Positions 1 through 5,963 are shown, counted from the stretch's first letter. The stretch is DNA of 6,193 bases from Anaerococcus sp. (GCA_030825745.1 JAPJPH010000038.1:1-6193), one strand, 5' to 3'. Numbers and translations: made by a program. Notes: generated from the sequence alone by a model not told the origin.

Positions 1-29
1 TCTTTAAGAAGATTAAGTATTATCTTTGT
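1..29 (-). CDS. IS150-type transposase OrfB, first codons only
   Basis: OrfB carries the DDE integrase-like catalytic domain of IS3-family transposases. Only its beginning is present: in the -1 frame relative to the end of orfA the minus strand reads TKIILNLLK from base 29 to the edge, like the opening of IS150-group OrfB before the helical region that precedes the catalytic core. No start codon with a ribosome binding site is seen, which fits production by frameshifting from orfA. None of the catalytic residues is in the window, so intactness cannot be judged. Confidence 0.45.
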
Positions 30-558
30 TTTTTCCTTGCTTCTGCTTCCTCTTCCAGTAGCAAGGCTTGAAACTTTTTTTCGAACAGTATTTGCATTTT
101 AAGATATTTATTCTCTTCTCTAAGTCTGATTAGCTCTTCTCTTTCAGACTCTTCTACTGGTTTTATGTGTTTTGATTTCTTATCTGCTTTAGACATATTT
201 TTCTTAGGCCTTCCTCTATTATCTTCTAGCCCAGATAAACCACGTTCTCGGTATGTTTTTTCCCAATTGCATATTACTGATCCATTGGGGATATCAAAGT
301 GTTCTGCGGTTTCTCTGTATGAAATATTATTGATTAGTCTATATTGTATTACAGATAGTTTAAATTGACTAGTGTATTTTTCGTTATTTTGCTTTTAGTT
401 AGATTATCAAATCCTCCAGATTGATATTTGACTAACCAGTTTTTCAATGTGGCTTCAGGTATATCATATTTTTTAGCAATTATTAATCGACCACCTGTTT
501 CTCCAGATAAGTATTCCAATACTAATTTAATCTTAAATTCTTTTGTGTATTTTGGCAT
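20..558 (-). pseudogene. IS150-type transposase OrfA, frameshifted
   Basis: OrfA is the DNA-binding subunit of IS3-family transposition; fused to OrfB by programmed frameshifting it forms the transposase. Translation starts at ATG 556-558 behind GGAGG (568-572, 9-base spacing) with MPKYTKEFKIKLVLEYL. A first helix-turn-helix (about residues 20-46, ending ATLKNWLVKYQ) is intact, but the frame stops at 349-351 after 69 residues. The rest of the family continues in the -1 frame from YTSQFKLSVIQYRL (from about 376): a second helix-turn-helix (SYRETAEHFDIPNGSVICNW), a basic linker (RGRPKKN) and a leucine-rich coiled coil (REELIRLREENKYLKMQILF), ending at TAA 20-22. Adding one A to the A5 run at 377-381 restores a single 179-codon frame, close to the 173 residues of IS150 OrfA. 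The -1 frame has its own stop just upstream, so there is no long overlap, and the second half has no good start. A loss-of-function indel is the simplest reading; a sequencing error in the homopolymer cannot be excluded. Confidence 0.8.
27..35 (-). promoter_or_regulatory. Possible -1 ribosomal frameshift site, orfA to orfB
   Basis: The last orfA codons read AGG AAA AAA CAA AGA TAA on the minus strand, with six consecutive A at 29-34. Stepping back one base after AAA AAA gives ACA AAG ATA ATA, the orfB frame. IS3-family elements use A-rich slippery runs at exactly this place. The run is G AAA AAA C in the orfA frame rather than the classical A AAA AAG, so the A-site codon can re-pair perfectly but the P-site codon only partly. 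A downstream stimulatory structure would lie outside the window. Confidence 0.45.
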
Positions 559-559
559 G

Positions 560-596
560 AAAAAACCCCTCCATCCGTATTCCGGATTTTGGGGTT
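560..596 (-). terminator. Hairpin plus U-run at IS end, over the orfA ribosome binding site
   Basis: Two nested stems are visible: AACCCC/GGGGTT (564-569 with 591-596) and ATCCG/CGGAT (573-577 with 583-587), separated by a 3x3 internal loop and closed by a five-base loop. In the minus-strand transcript the hairpin is followed by six U (560-565, two of them paired in the stem), the form of an intrinsic terminator. The GGAGGGG ribosome binding site of orfA (566-572) lies in the 3' arm and internal loop, so a transcript entering from outside would hide it. Many insertion sequences protect themselves from read-in transcription by such structures; applying that here is inference. The hairpin may also end transcripts coming from the MATE gene. 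Confidence 0.6.
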
Positions 597-603
597 CAGC
601 TCA
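578..603 (-). repeat. Putative IS terminal inverted repeat (orfA-proximal end)
   Basis: Read on the minus strand the element begins TGAGCTGAACCCCAAAATCC, with the TG terminus and the CCCC block found in many IS3-family ends. The inner limit is a guess because the partner repeat is outside the window. The CCCC at 591-594 is also the 5' arm of the hairpin that covers the orfA ribosome binding site. Confidence 0.55.
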
Positions 604-650
604 TTAAGCTTGGTTTTTTAGTTACTTTAAATTCTTTAATTTTTATATTA
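604..650. other. Short AT-rich gap between MATE stop and IS end
   Basis: These 47 bases hold no gene and no stem-loop with a T-run that would act as a native terminator for the minus-strand operon. The original terminator may have been separated from the operon by the IS insertion, or the IS hairpin may now serve in its place. Confidence 0.5.
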
Positions 651-2012
651 CTATAATACCTCTACTTTCTTATCTAAGTCTCTTTTTAATAGGTATAGGC
701 AAAGCATAGTATCTAGGGATTCTGATATCAAAAATGCCCACCAAACCTTATTTATATCTCCTGTTAAGGATAGGAAATAAAATATAGGTAACATTATAAT
801 AATTTGTCTTAAAAACGACTGAAGAATGGCTGCCTGCCAGTTTCCAAGAGCTTGAAATACCCCGACTGATATTATAGAAAATGAGGCTGCTAGATATGAT
901 AGGGATGATATTCTAATCATTGGTACTCCTATTTGCCTCATGCTTTGTGTGGCATTAAAGAGGTTTAGTAGTTGGTTAGGTAAGATCCATAGGAGAGTTA
1001 CCGCAAGGGCTACTATCAAAAATCCACTAGTTAAAGCTAACCTAATTGATTTTCTAATACGTTCTTTAAGCCTAGCCCCATAGTTATAGGATATTATAGA
1101 TACCACGGCATTTGATATACCTATGATAGGTAAGAAGGCAAAGGATTGAAGTTTAAACATAATACCGTAGGCTGCTATGGCTGATTGGCCAAAGTTTATT
1201 AGAATATTATTTAGGATAAATATTACTACAGAACCTATAGCACTCATTACTATAGAGGGTAGACCTATCCAAAATATTTGCTTTAAGATATCAGTATGGA
1301 CCCTAAATTTCTTAAAGTCTACTACTATGTCCTTATTTTTAACCTTATTTAGGATAAGACCTACTATACTACCACTAAGCTGGCCTATAACAGTTGCTAT
1401 GGCAGCTCCCTTTACTTCTAGTCTAGGCATACCAAACAGACCAAAGATAAAGATAGGGTCTAGTATTATATTTACAACAGCCCCTGTTATTTGAACTACC
1501 ATTGTATAAAAGGTAAGTGATGTTGCCTGAAGGAGCTTTTCAGTTAAAACTTGAAAGAATAGTCCAAAACCTAGGATAGTTACTATAGATAGGTAATCTT
1601 TTGTATAGGTTAAAACCTGGGCACTGGTTGCTTGAGAATTGGCATAGGTCTTAGAAAATAATAATCCAAATAATAAAAATATAATAGCACCAATTAAAGA
1701 TAGTAAAGCCCCATGCATGGCAACAGATCCAACTCTTTTTTTATCTTCCATACCAAGATACCTTGATAAGAGAGCACTAGATCCAACTGATATACCAACT
1801 GCTACAGCAAGCATTATATTTTGTACTGGAAAGGCTAATGATACAGCTGTTAGGGCCTCTTCTGAAATCCTAGCTACAAATATTGAATCAACTACATTAT
1901 ATACTGATTGAACTAACATCGATATTACCATAGGAATACTCATTTTATAAAGGAGTTTACCAACTGGCATAGTTCCCATGATATTTTTATTACTTGTATT
2001 AATATCTTGCAT
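651..2012 (-). CDS. MATE family multidrug/metabolite efflux transporter
   Basis: A polytopic inner-membrane exporter of 453 residues, the usual size for twelve-helix MATE (multidrug and toxic compound extrusion) proteins, which use a Na+ or H+ gradient to expel organic molecules. The N-terminus (MGTMPVGKLLYKMSIPMVIS, residues 12-31) and the first helices with VYNVVDSIFVARISEEALTAVSLAFPVQ are typical of the family. NIILDPIFIFG (181-191) followed by KGAAIATVIGQ (201-211) is the hallmark of the end of the first MatE half; the second half begins near 246 (FWIGLPSIVMS) with GISNAVVSIISYNYGA at 298-313. Hydrophobic segments run throughout and the C-terminus is charged (KRDLDKKVEVL). The start is set by AAGGAGG (2017-2023) five bases before ATG. 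It follows the ATP-grasp gene by 58 bases on the same strand and is probably co-transcribed from the thrS promoter. Substrate unknown: drug efflux or export of a product of the neighbouring ligase are both possible. Confidence 0.92.
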   Translation of the reverse strand: MQDINTSNKNIMGTMPVGKLLYKMSIPMVISMLVQSVYNVVDSIFVARISEEALTAVSLAFPVQNIMLAVAVGISVGSSALLSRYLGMEDKKRVGSVAMHGALLSLIGAIIFLLFGLLFSKTYANSQATSAQVLTYTKDYLSIVTILGFGLFFQVLTEKLLQATSLTFYTMVVQITGAVVNIILDPIFIFGLFGMPRLEVKGAAIATVIGQLSGSIVGLILNKVKNKDIVVDFKKFRVHTDILKQIFWIGLPSIVMSAIGSVVIFILNNILINFGQSAIAAYGIMFKLQSFAFLPIIGISNAVVSIISYNYGARLKERIRKSIRLALTSGFLIVALAVTLLWILPNQLLNLFNATQSMRQIGVPMIRISSLSYLAASFSIISVGVFQALGNWQAAILQSFLRQIIIMLPIFYFLSLTGDINKVWWAFLISESLDTMLCLYLLKRDLDKKVEVL

Positions 2013-2020
2013 TTTACCTC

Positions 2021-2065
2021 CTTAAATTTTCACAATTTAAGAGACATTGGAAATCCAATATCTCT
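2021..2065 (-). promoter_or_regulatory. Two overlapping hairpins between ligase and MATE genes
   Basis: In the minus-strand transcript the first hairpin is AGAGATATTGG / CCAATGTCTCT (2055-2065 with 2040-2050), eleven pairs including one G-U, with a four-base loop. The second, CTTAAATT / AATTTAAG (2034-2041 with 2021-2028), has a five-base loop and its 3' arm contains the AAG of the MATE ribosome binding site AAGGAGG. They share bases 2040-2041, so they cannot both form completely. The U-tract after the first stem is poor (UUAAAUU), so it is at best a weak terminator; an RNA-processing or transcript-end-stabilising element is equally possible. Confidence 0.45.
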
Positions 2066-2070
2066 ATTTA

Positions 2071-3288
2071 CTAAAAAACTAACTCATCTTCTGTTTTCTT
2101 TATTGATTTGTTGATTTTTATATCCCTTAGGAAATTCTTATCCTTTGGGTTTACTATAGGGATGGCTGAGTTTTTAACTCTTTCATCTTTTAAAAGCTCT
2201 CCCAACAAATCTTTTTCTATGTTACTTTCTGCAAATTCCATACTTATAGCAAGTAGTTCAAATGCTCTTTCTCCTATCATTTGGCAAGATTTGCCCATTA
2301 AAAGATCTTCTGTAGCTATTTTTATTAGGTTGACTCCTGCTAGGGTTGAGTAATAAAAGGTCCTTCCTTGTCTAATATTCATCTCAAGGACATATATTTT
2401 ACCAGTTTTAGAATCTACTTTAAAGTCTATATTAAATAAACCACAGTAATTTATTGAGTCAACTATTTTTTTTGCTATATCATACATCTTATCATTATCT
2501 TCATCTATTTGAACTAGGTGGTTACCTACCCATTTTGGACGAAGGTCTGATAATAAATTTCTAGCAAGGACCATGGCTACCTTCCCATCAGCTGACCTAT
2601 ATCCATTTAGGGAATATTCACTACCTTGGCCCCCATTTATAAATTCTTGGGCTATTAGGTCTGTTTGAAAGTTTGAATCATAAATTTCACTAATGGTTTT
2701 TATAGCCTCACTTCTATCTTTTAAGTGATAGCCCTTTTTGATATTTTTACAAGATGACCCTAATAGATTATCATAATCATCTGCCTTTATGAATATCTCG
2801 CCATCTAAATCCCCAAGCTCCCTATCATCTTTTCTAACTACTACTGTCTTAGGATAGGCTATTTTTATATCATCTAAGATTTTATAAAATTCTTTTTTTT
2901 GGCTTAGCTTATCTGATACTTGTTTTTTTGGATAAGGTATTACATGGTTAAAGTTAAGCTTGTTAGAATTATCCATCAGGATTTTTACATAGGCTTCTGA
3001 TGGGGCAAAGAAGATAAATTCTTCCTCATCCCTATCTTTTATTATTTCATTTAAAAAATCAACAAAAGTTAAAGGATCAGTAGAGAAGTTTTCTTTAGCG
3101 AAAACTTCTGCTATTTCTGACTTATAAAAAGGTATAAGCTTTCCTGCCCCTACTACTAAAGGTTTGATATTAAAATAATCGTAAAAACTTCTGGCTACTG
3201 AATAACTATTATGGTCTGTTCCTAATATAATCGCATTAAATTTCATTTTAGAATATTGACTCTCTAGATTTAAGATCTCTTTCTTCAT
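2071..3288 (-). CDS. ATP-grasp carboxylate-amine ligase, D-aspartate ligase (Aslfm)-like
   Basis: Probably a cytoplasmic ATP-grasp ligase that activates a carboxylate as acyl-phosphate and joins it to an amine. The closest family I recognise is the Enterococcus faecium D-aspartate ligase Aslfm, which adds D-Asp to the lysine side chain of the peptidoglycan precursor. Shared landmarks, compared from memory: IILGTDHNSYSVARSF (20-35, compare ILLGSDMNVYGMARSF), AYPKTVVVR (144-152), the ATP-binding lysine in GEIFIKADD (K168), AQEFINGG (213-220), FNIDFK (285-290, D288) and LEMNIRQGR (301-309), with E302 and N304 the expected metal ligands, then TEDLLMGK (326-333). All core ATP-grasp residues appear present; the C-terminus is shorter than Aslfm's. 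Start: the longest frame (ATG 3286-3288) overlaps the thrS end by 41 bases; Met15 (ATG 3244-3246) lies one base after the thrS stop (TAAAATG), which would suit translational coupling. Neither has a clear Shine-Dalgarno, so the longer form is kept with reserve. The side-chain amino acid could be D-Asp or D-Glu, or the enzyme could make another amide. Confidence 0.8.
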   Translation of the reverse strand: MKKEILNLESQYSKMKFNAIILGTDHNSYSVARSFYDYFNIKPLVVGAGKLIPFYKSEIAEVFAKENFSTDPLTFVDFLNEIIKDRDEEEFIFFAPSEAYVKILMDNSNKLNFNHVIPYPKKQVSDKLSQKKEFYKILDDIKIAYPKTVVVRKDDRELGDLDGEIFIKADDYDNLLGSSCKNIKKGYHLKDRSEAIKTISEIYDSNFQTDLIAQEFINGGQGSEYSLNGYRSADGKVAMVLARNLLSDLRPKWVGNHLVQIDEDNDKMYDIAKKIVDSINYCGLFNIDFKVDSKTGKIYVLEMNIRQGRTFYYSTLAGVNLIKIATEDLLMGKSCQMIGERAFELLAISMEFAESNIEKDLLGELLKDERVKNSAIPIVNPKDKNFLRDIKINKSIKKTEDELVF

Positions 3289-5170
3289 TTATCTTAGAGA
3301 TAAATTCATCAAAGGATACTCCCTTACTTTCTTCTCCATCTCTATTTCTTATGCTTAGTTTGCCAGAATTTTCTTCATCTTCCCCAACTACTAGCATATA
3401 GTTAGTTCTCATTAGCTGAGCTGATCTAATTTTATAGCCTACTCCCTCACTTCTATCATCTACTTTTACCCTATATCCTGCTTTTTTGATATCATCTTTT
3501 AGTTTATTAGCAAAGTCTAAATATTTATCGCTAACTGGGATTATCATAATTTGCTCTGGGTTTAGCCATAGTGGGAATCTTCCAGCAAAGTGTTCTGTCA
3601 AAACTCCTATAAATCTTTCAACTGATCCAAGTAGGGCCCTATGAAGCATAACTGGTCTTTTCTTTTCGTTATTTTCATCTATATAAGTTAGGTCAAAGTT
3701 TTGTGGTAGTTGGAAGTCTAGTTGGATAGTTCCACATTGCCAGGTTCTTTTAGCAGCATCTTCTAGGTGGAAATCTATTTTTGGACCATAGAAGGCTCCA
3801 TCTCCAGGGTTTAGTTCATATTCTATACCTGCATCTTCTAGGGCTTCTTTAAGTTGCTCTTCAGCAAAATCCCAGTCTTTGATATCTCCCATGAAATCAT
3901 CTGGCCTTGTAGATAGCTCTATTGAATATTTAAAGCCAAAGGTGCTGTATAAAAGATCAGCTAAATCTATCATCTTGTATACTTCTTCTTTTATTTGGCT
4001 AGGTAGGCAGTATACGTGGGCATCATCTTGAGTAAAAGTCCTTACTCTAAATAGACCATGAAGGGTTCCTGATAGCTCGTGTCTATGAACTTGACCATAT
4101 TCTGCAAGCTTAATTGGTAGATCTCTGTAAGAGTGTTGGTTTGATGCGTAGGTTAGGACAGATCCAGGACAGTTCATTGGTTTTACTGCATAAGCCTCTC
4201 CATCTATCTTTGTAAAATACATATTTTCTTTATAATGATCCCAGTGACCTGACCTATGCCATAGGTCTTCATTTAGAATAAGTGGAGTCATTATTTGACC
4301 ATATCCTCTCTCTTCTAGGACACTTGTCCACCAATTTAAAAGTTCATTTCTTAGAATCATTCCATTTGGATGGAAGAATGGGAAACCTGGGCCTTCTTCA
4401 TGGAAGGTAAATAGGTCCATTTCCTTACCAATCTTCCTATGGTCTCTTTTTTCTATTTCTTTTTGTAATTGTTCGTATTCTTCTAGTTGTTTAGCCTTTT
4501 CAAAAGTTATACCATATATTCTTTGAAGCATTTGTCTATCAGAATCACCCCTCCAATAAGCACCTGCTATAGATTTAAGTTTAACAGCCTTTATTATTTT
4601 AGTTGATTCAAGGTGTGGTCCCCTACAAAGATCTGTGAAGGCATCTCCCATCTTGTATAGGGTAATCTTTTCATCTTCTGGAAGATCTTCTATAAGCTCA
4701 ACCTTGTAGTCTTGGCCTTCTTCCGTAAACTTCTCCAAAGCTTCAGCTCTAGAAATTTCAATCCTTTCAAGTTTGAGATCTCTTTTTGCAATTTCTATCA
4801 TTTTCTTTTCGATTTTTTCTAGATCTTCTGGAGTAAATCTGTGCTCAAGGTCCATATCATAGTAAAATCCATCAGCTATGGCTGGTCCTATAGCAAATTT
4901 TGTATCTGGAAAAAGCTCTTTAATAGCAGCAGCCATTAAATGTGCTGATGTATGCCAGAAAATTTCTTTTCCTTCTTTATCTTCAAACTTCACTACTCTA
5001 AAATCACTATCTTCTTCTATAGTTTCAGCATAGCCCATTGTTTTTCCATTTACAACAGCCCCTACTGCCTGTCTATATAAGCCCATAGATATATCCTTTG
5101 TAACATCTCCTACTAGGACCTTTTTCTCATATTCTTTTACTGATCCATCAGGTAGTTTAATTTTGATCAT
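3248..5170 (-). CDS. thrS: Threonyl-tRNA synthetase
   Basis: Class II aminoacyl-tRNA synthetase that charges tRNA-Thr with L-threonine in the cytoplasm. The 640 residues match the full-length bacterial form. Domains in order: TGS domain (about 1-62, MIKIKLPDGSVKEYEKKV), editing domain with the HTSAH motif (H73, H77) and the C182/H186 pair in CRGPH that removes mischarged serine, catalytic core (about 245-535) and C-terminal anticodon-binding domain (about 537-630). Zinc ligands that select threonine are present: C334 in MNCPG, H385 in QDDAHV and H510 in MLHRA. Motif 2 is RHELSGTLHGLFRVRTF (363-379), with motif 3 at GSVERFIG (515-522). Start ATG 5168-5170 is set by AAGGAG (5178-5183), seven bases away. 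It is the first gene after the T-box leader, so its expression should rise when uncharged tRNA-Thr accumulates. Its 3' end overlaps or abuts the ATP-grasp gene. Nothing is missing or truncated. Confidence 0.98.
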   Translation of the reverse strand: MIKIKLPDGSVKEYEKKVLVGDVTKDISMGLYRQAVGAVVNGKTMGYAETIEEDSDFRVVKFEDKEGKEIFWHTSAHLMAAAIKELFPDTKFAIGPAIADGFYYDMDLEHRFTPEDLEKIEKKMIEIAKRDLKLERIEISRAEALEKFTEEGQDYKVELIEDLPEDEKITLYKMGDAFTDLCRGPHLESTKIIKAVKLKSIAGAYWRGDSDRQMLQRIYGITFEKAKQLEEYEQLQKEIEKRDHRKIGKEMDLFTFHEEGPGFPFFHPNGMILRNELLNWWTSVLEERGYGQIMTPLILNEDLWHRSGHWDHYKENMYFTKIDGEAYAVKPMNCPGSVLTYASNQHSYRDLPIKLAEYGQVHRHELSGTLHGLFRVRTFTQDDAHVYCLPSQIKEEVYKMIDLADLLYSTFGFKYSIELSTRPDDFMGDIKDWDFAEEQLKEALEDAGIEYELNPGDGAFYGPKIDFHLEDAAKRTWQCGTIQLDFQLPQNFDLTYIDENNEKKRPVMLHRALLGSVERFIGVLTEHFAGRFPLWLNPEQIMIIPVSDKYLDFANKLKDDIKKAGYRVKVDDRSEGVGYKIRSAQLMRTNYMLVVGEDEENSGKLSIRNRDGEESKGVSFDEFISKINEERDLKSRESIF

Positions 5171-5187
5171 GTTTAATCTCCTTTTTT

Positions 5188-5238
5188 AATTAAAATAGAC
5201 GTATCTCCCATGCCGGAAGGGCATAGGACGATACGTCT
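5188..5238 (-). terminator. Leader terminator of the thrS T-box
   Basis: In the minus-strand RNA, AGACGUAUC (5230-5238) pairs with GAUACGUCU (5197-5205), and UCCUAUGCC (5220-5228) pairs with GGCAUGGGA (5206-5214) with one U-G pair, a single bulged base at 5229 and a five-base loop. A modest U-run (AUUUUAAUU, 5188-5196) follows. The 5' arm contains the AUCGU and CCUA needed for the antiterminator, so the two structures exclude each other, as expected for transcription attenuation. The U-run is short for an intrinsic terminator. Confidence 0.9.
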
Positions 5239-5397
5239 TTAATCGTGGTTCCACCTAATTTACTACTCATTTGAAGGCTTATCGCGCCCTAACGTTTCAC
5301 ATTATATGAAAAACTCTGGGGTGGTATTTAATATATCAACAATTAGGATTTCTCAGCTACATCCTTCTCTGTAAATTTCTCTATATTAACTTCCCCA
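5189..5397 (-). promoter_or_regulatory. Threonine T-box leader (tRNA-sensing riboswitch) of thrS
   Basis: T-box RNAs bind a matching tRNA and terminate or continue transcription according to its charging. Stem I starts with UGGGG (5393-5397) paired to CCCCA (5317-5321); above it UUAAUAUA (5382-5389) pairs with UAUAUUAA (5328-5335). The 3' side of the loop between them reads AUACCA, giving the specifier codon ACC (5323-5325), threonine, followed by a purine. AGAGA motifs and a distal hairpin GGAU/AUCC (5361-5364 with 5346-5349) with a GCUG in its loop (5354-5357, the GNUG motif) also fit. The T-box core GGTGGAACCACG is at 5244-5255. The antiterminator is UAGG/CCUA (5254-5257 with 5224-5227), a seven-base UGGAACC bulge (5247-5253), and ACGAU/AUCGU (5242-5246 with 5228-5232). 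It competes with the terminator hairpin downstream. Class and specificity are clear; the stem II/III region is not resolved. Confidence 0.95.
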
Positions 5398-5425
5398 TCA
5401 AAGTGTATATAAAATTCCTAGTTAA

Positions 5426-5453
5426 ATAATACTACTTTAGTAAGTCTTTGCAA
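5426..5453 (-). promoter_or_regulatory. Probable sigma-A promoter of the thrS operon
   Basis: TTGCAA (5448-5453), a 16-base spacer and TATTAT (5426-5431) stand about 30 bases ahead of stem I of the T-box, which puts the predicted transcript start near 5419. This is the best -35/-10 pair upstream of the leader. It should drive thrS, the ligase gene and perhaps the MATE gene. Confidence 0.65.
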
Positions 5454-5493
5454 GTAAAAAAATCAATAAAAATCCCTAAACTTACCAATATTT

Positions 5494-5523
5494 TTATGAT
5501 AAGGATACCAAATAAGGTATAAT
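5494..5523 (+). promoter_or_regulatory. Probable promoter for the EIIA-galE unit
   Basis: A perfect TATAAT -10 box lies at 5518-5523, 33 bases before the EIIA start codon. The -35 region (TTATGA or TATGAT at about 5494-5500) is poor, which could mean an activator is needed or simply a weak promoter. It is divergent from the thrS promoter, with about 65 bases between the two -10/-35 blocks. No clear operator or cre-like palindrome was recognised. Confidence 0.5.
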
Positions 5524-5556
5524 ATAAGATAAGAAATAAAACCTCAAGGAGCTTAT

Positions 5557-5949
5557 ATGAAAAGAGCCTTTATCTTGCTAGCCCATGCTAACCTAGCCTC
5601 ATCATTTAAGGAAAGTATACAAATGGTTTGTGGCAATTTTGATAACCTCATAGCCATAGATTTTTTAAAAAATACCAGCTACCTTGATCTGGATGAAAAA
5701 ATTAAGGCTTGTTATAAAAACTTTGAAAATTACGATCAAATATTTATAATGACTGATATTAAAGGATCTACCCCCTTTAATAGGGCAGTATTGACCCTTA
5801 AGGATAAGAAAAATGTATCATTCATATGTGGGATGAACTTTGCCTTAGTTTATTATGCCCTTACTACAAATATAGTGGATAAAAATGAATTTATAGCTAA
5901 AATCCTTGAAAAATCAAAATTAGCTATTGAAGAAGTAAAGATTAATTAA
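5557..5949 (+). CDS. Stand-alone PTS EIIA protein, mannose/fructose/sorbose family
   Basis: A 130-residue cytoplasmic protein of the EIIA-Man fold. Such proteins accept a phosphoryl group from HPr on a histidine and pass it to EIIB during sugar uptake, or act as regulators. The N-terminus KRAFILLAHANLASSF places the phospho-acceptor at H10, the position used in E. coli ManX. The second signature, MTDIKGSTPFNRA (65-77), carries D67, the catalytic aspartate at the same number in ManX. CGMNFALVYYAL (91-102) matches the GVNIPM block, but the usual proline is an alanine. There is no fused EIIB domain, and no EIIB, EIIC or EIID gene is seen next to it; galE follows 14 bases after the stop. Start ATG 5557 has AAGGAG (5546-5551) five bases upstream. 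It may serve a permease encoded elsewhere or be a sensor of PTS phosphorylation; the sequence does not decide. Confidence 0.85.
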   Translation: MKRAFILLAHANLASSFKESIQMVCGNFDNLIAIDFLKNTSYLDLDEKIKACYKNFENYDQIFIMTDIKGSTPFNRAVLTLKDKKNVSFICGMNFALVYYALTTNIVDKNEFIAKILEKSKLAIEEVKIN

Positions 5950-5963
5950 GATTAGGAGTAAAA

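Larger units (their letters stand above)
1..603 (-). mobile_element. IS3-family (IS150-type) insertion sequence, one end only
   Basis: The minus strand from 603 down to the window edge has the layout of an IS150-group element: a terminus starting TGAGCTGAACCCC (603 to 591), a short leader, an orfA with two helix-turn-helix units and a coiled coil, then the start of orfB in the -1 frame. TG...CA ends and a C-rich tract near the end are typical of IS3-family inverted repeats. The other inverted repeat and almost all of orfB (the DDE transposase) lie outside the window, so element length, target duplication and completeness cannot be judged. The bases beside the end are TTA (604-606), a possible 3-bp target duplication that cannot be tested here. 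orfA carries a frameshift, so this copy is probably not active by itself. It sits 47 bases past the MATE stop codon without interrupting a gene. Confidence 0.8.

Noticed and set aside
165..368. Plus-strand open frame opposite the IS orfA gene
   Set aside because: It lies opposite the second half of OrfA, which has clear helix-turn-helix and coiled-coil content on the minus strand; no ribosome binding site and no recognisable protein.
1177..1494. Plus-strand open frame inside the MATE gene
   Set aside because: Antisense to well-conserved MATE transmembrane segments; its hydrophobic composition is a by-product of the complementary strand.
1717..1911. Second plus-strand open frame inside the MATE gene
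   Set aside because: Antisense to the N-terminal MATE helices, no initiation signal and no family resemblance.
2108..2353. Plus-strand open frame inside the ATP-grasp gene
   Set aside because: Antisense to the conserved ATP-grasp C-terminal part, including the metal-binding region; no ribosome binding site.
5197..5238. Long palindrome upstream of thrS considered as an operator for a repressor
   Set aside because: It is explained by the T-box terminator, because its 5' arm doubles as the antiterminator partner of the T-box sequence.
5454..5517. Divergent intergenic region searched for a regulator-binding palindrome or small gene
   Set aside because: Only AT-rich sequence with promoter-like boxes; no convincing inverted repeat, small ORF with ribosome binding site, or RNA structure was found.
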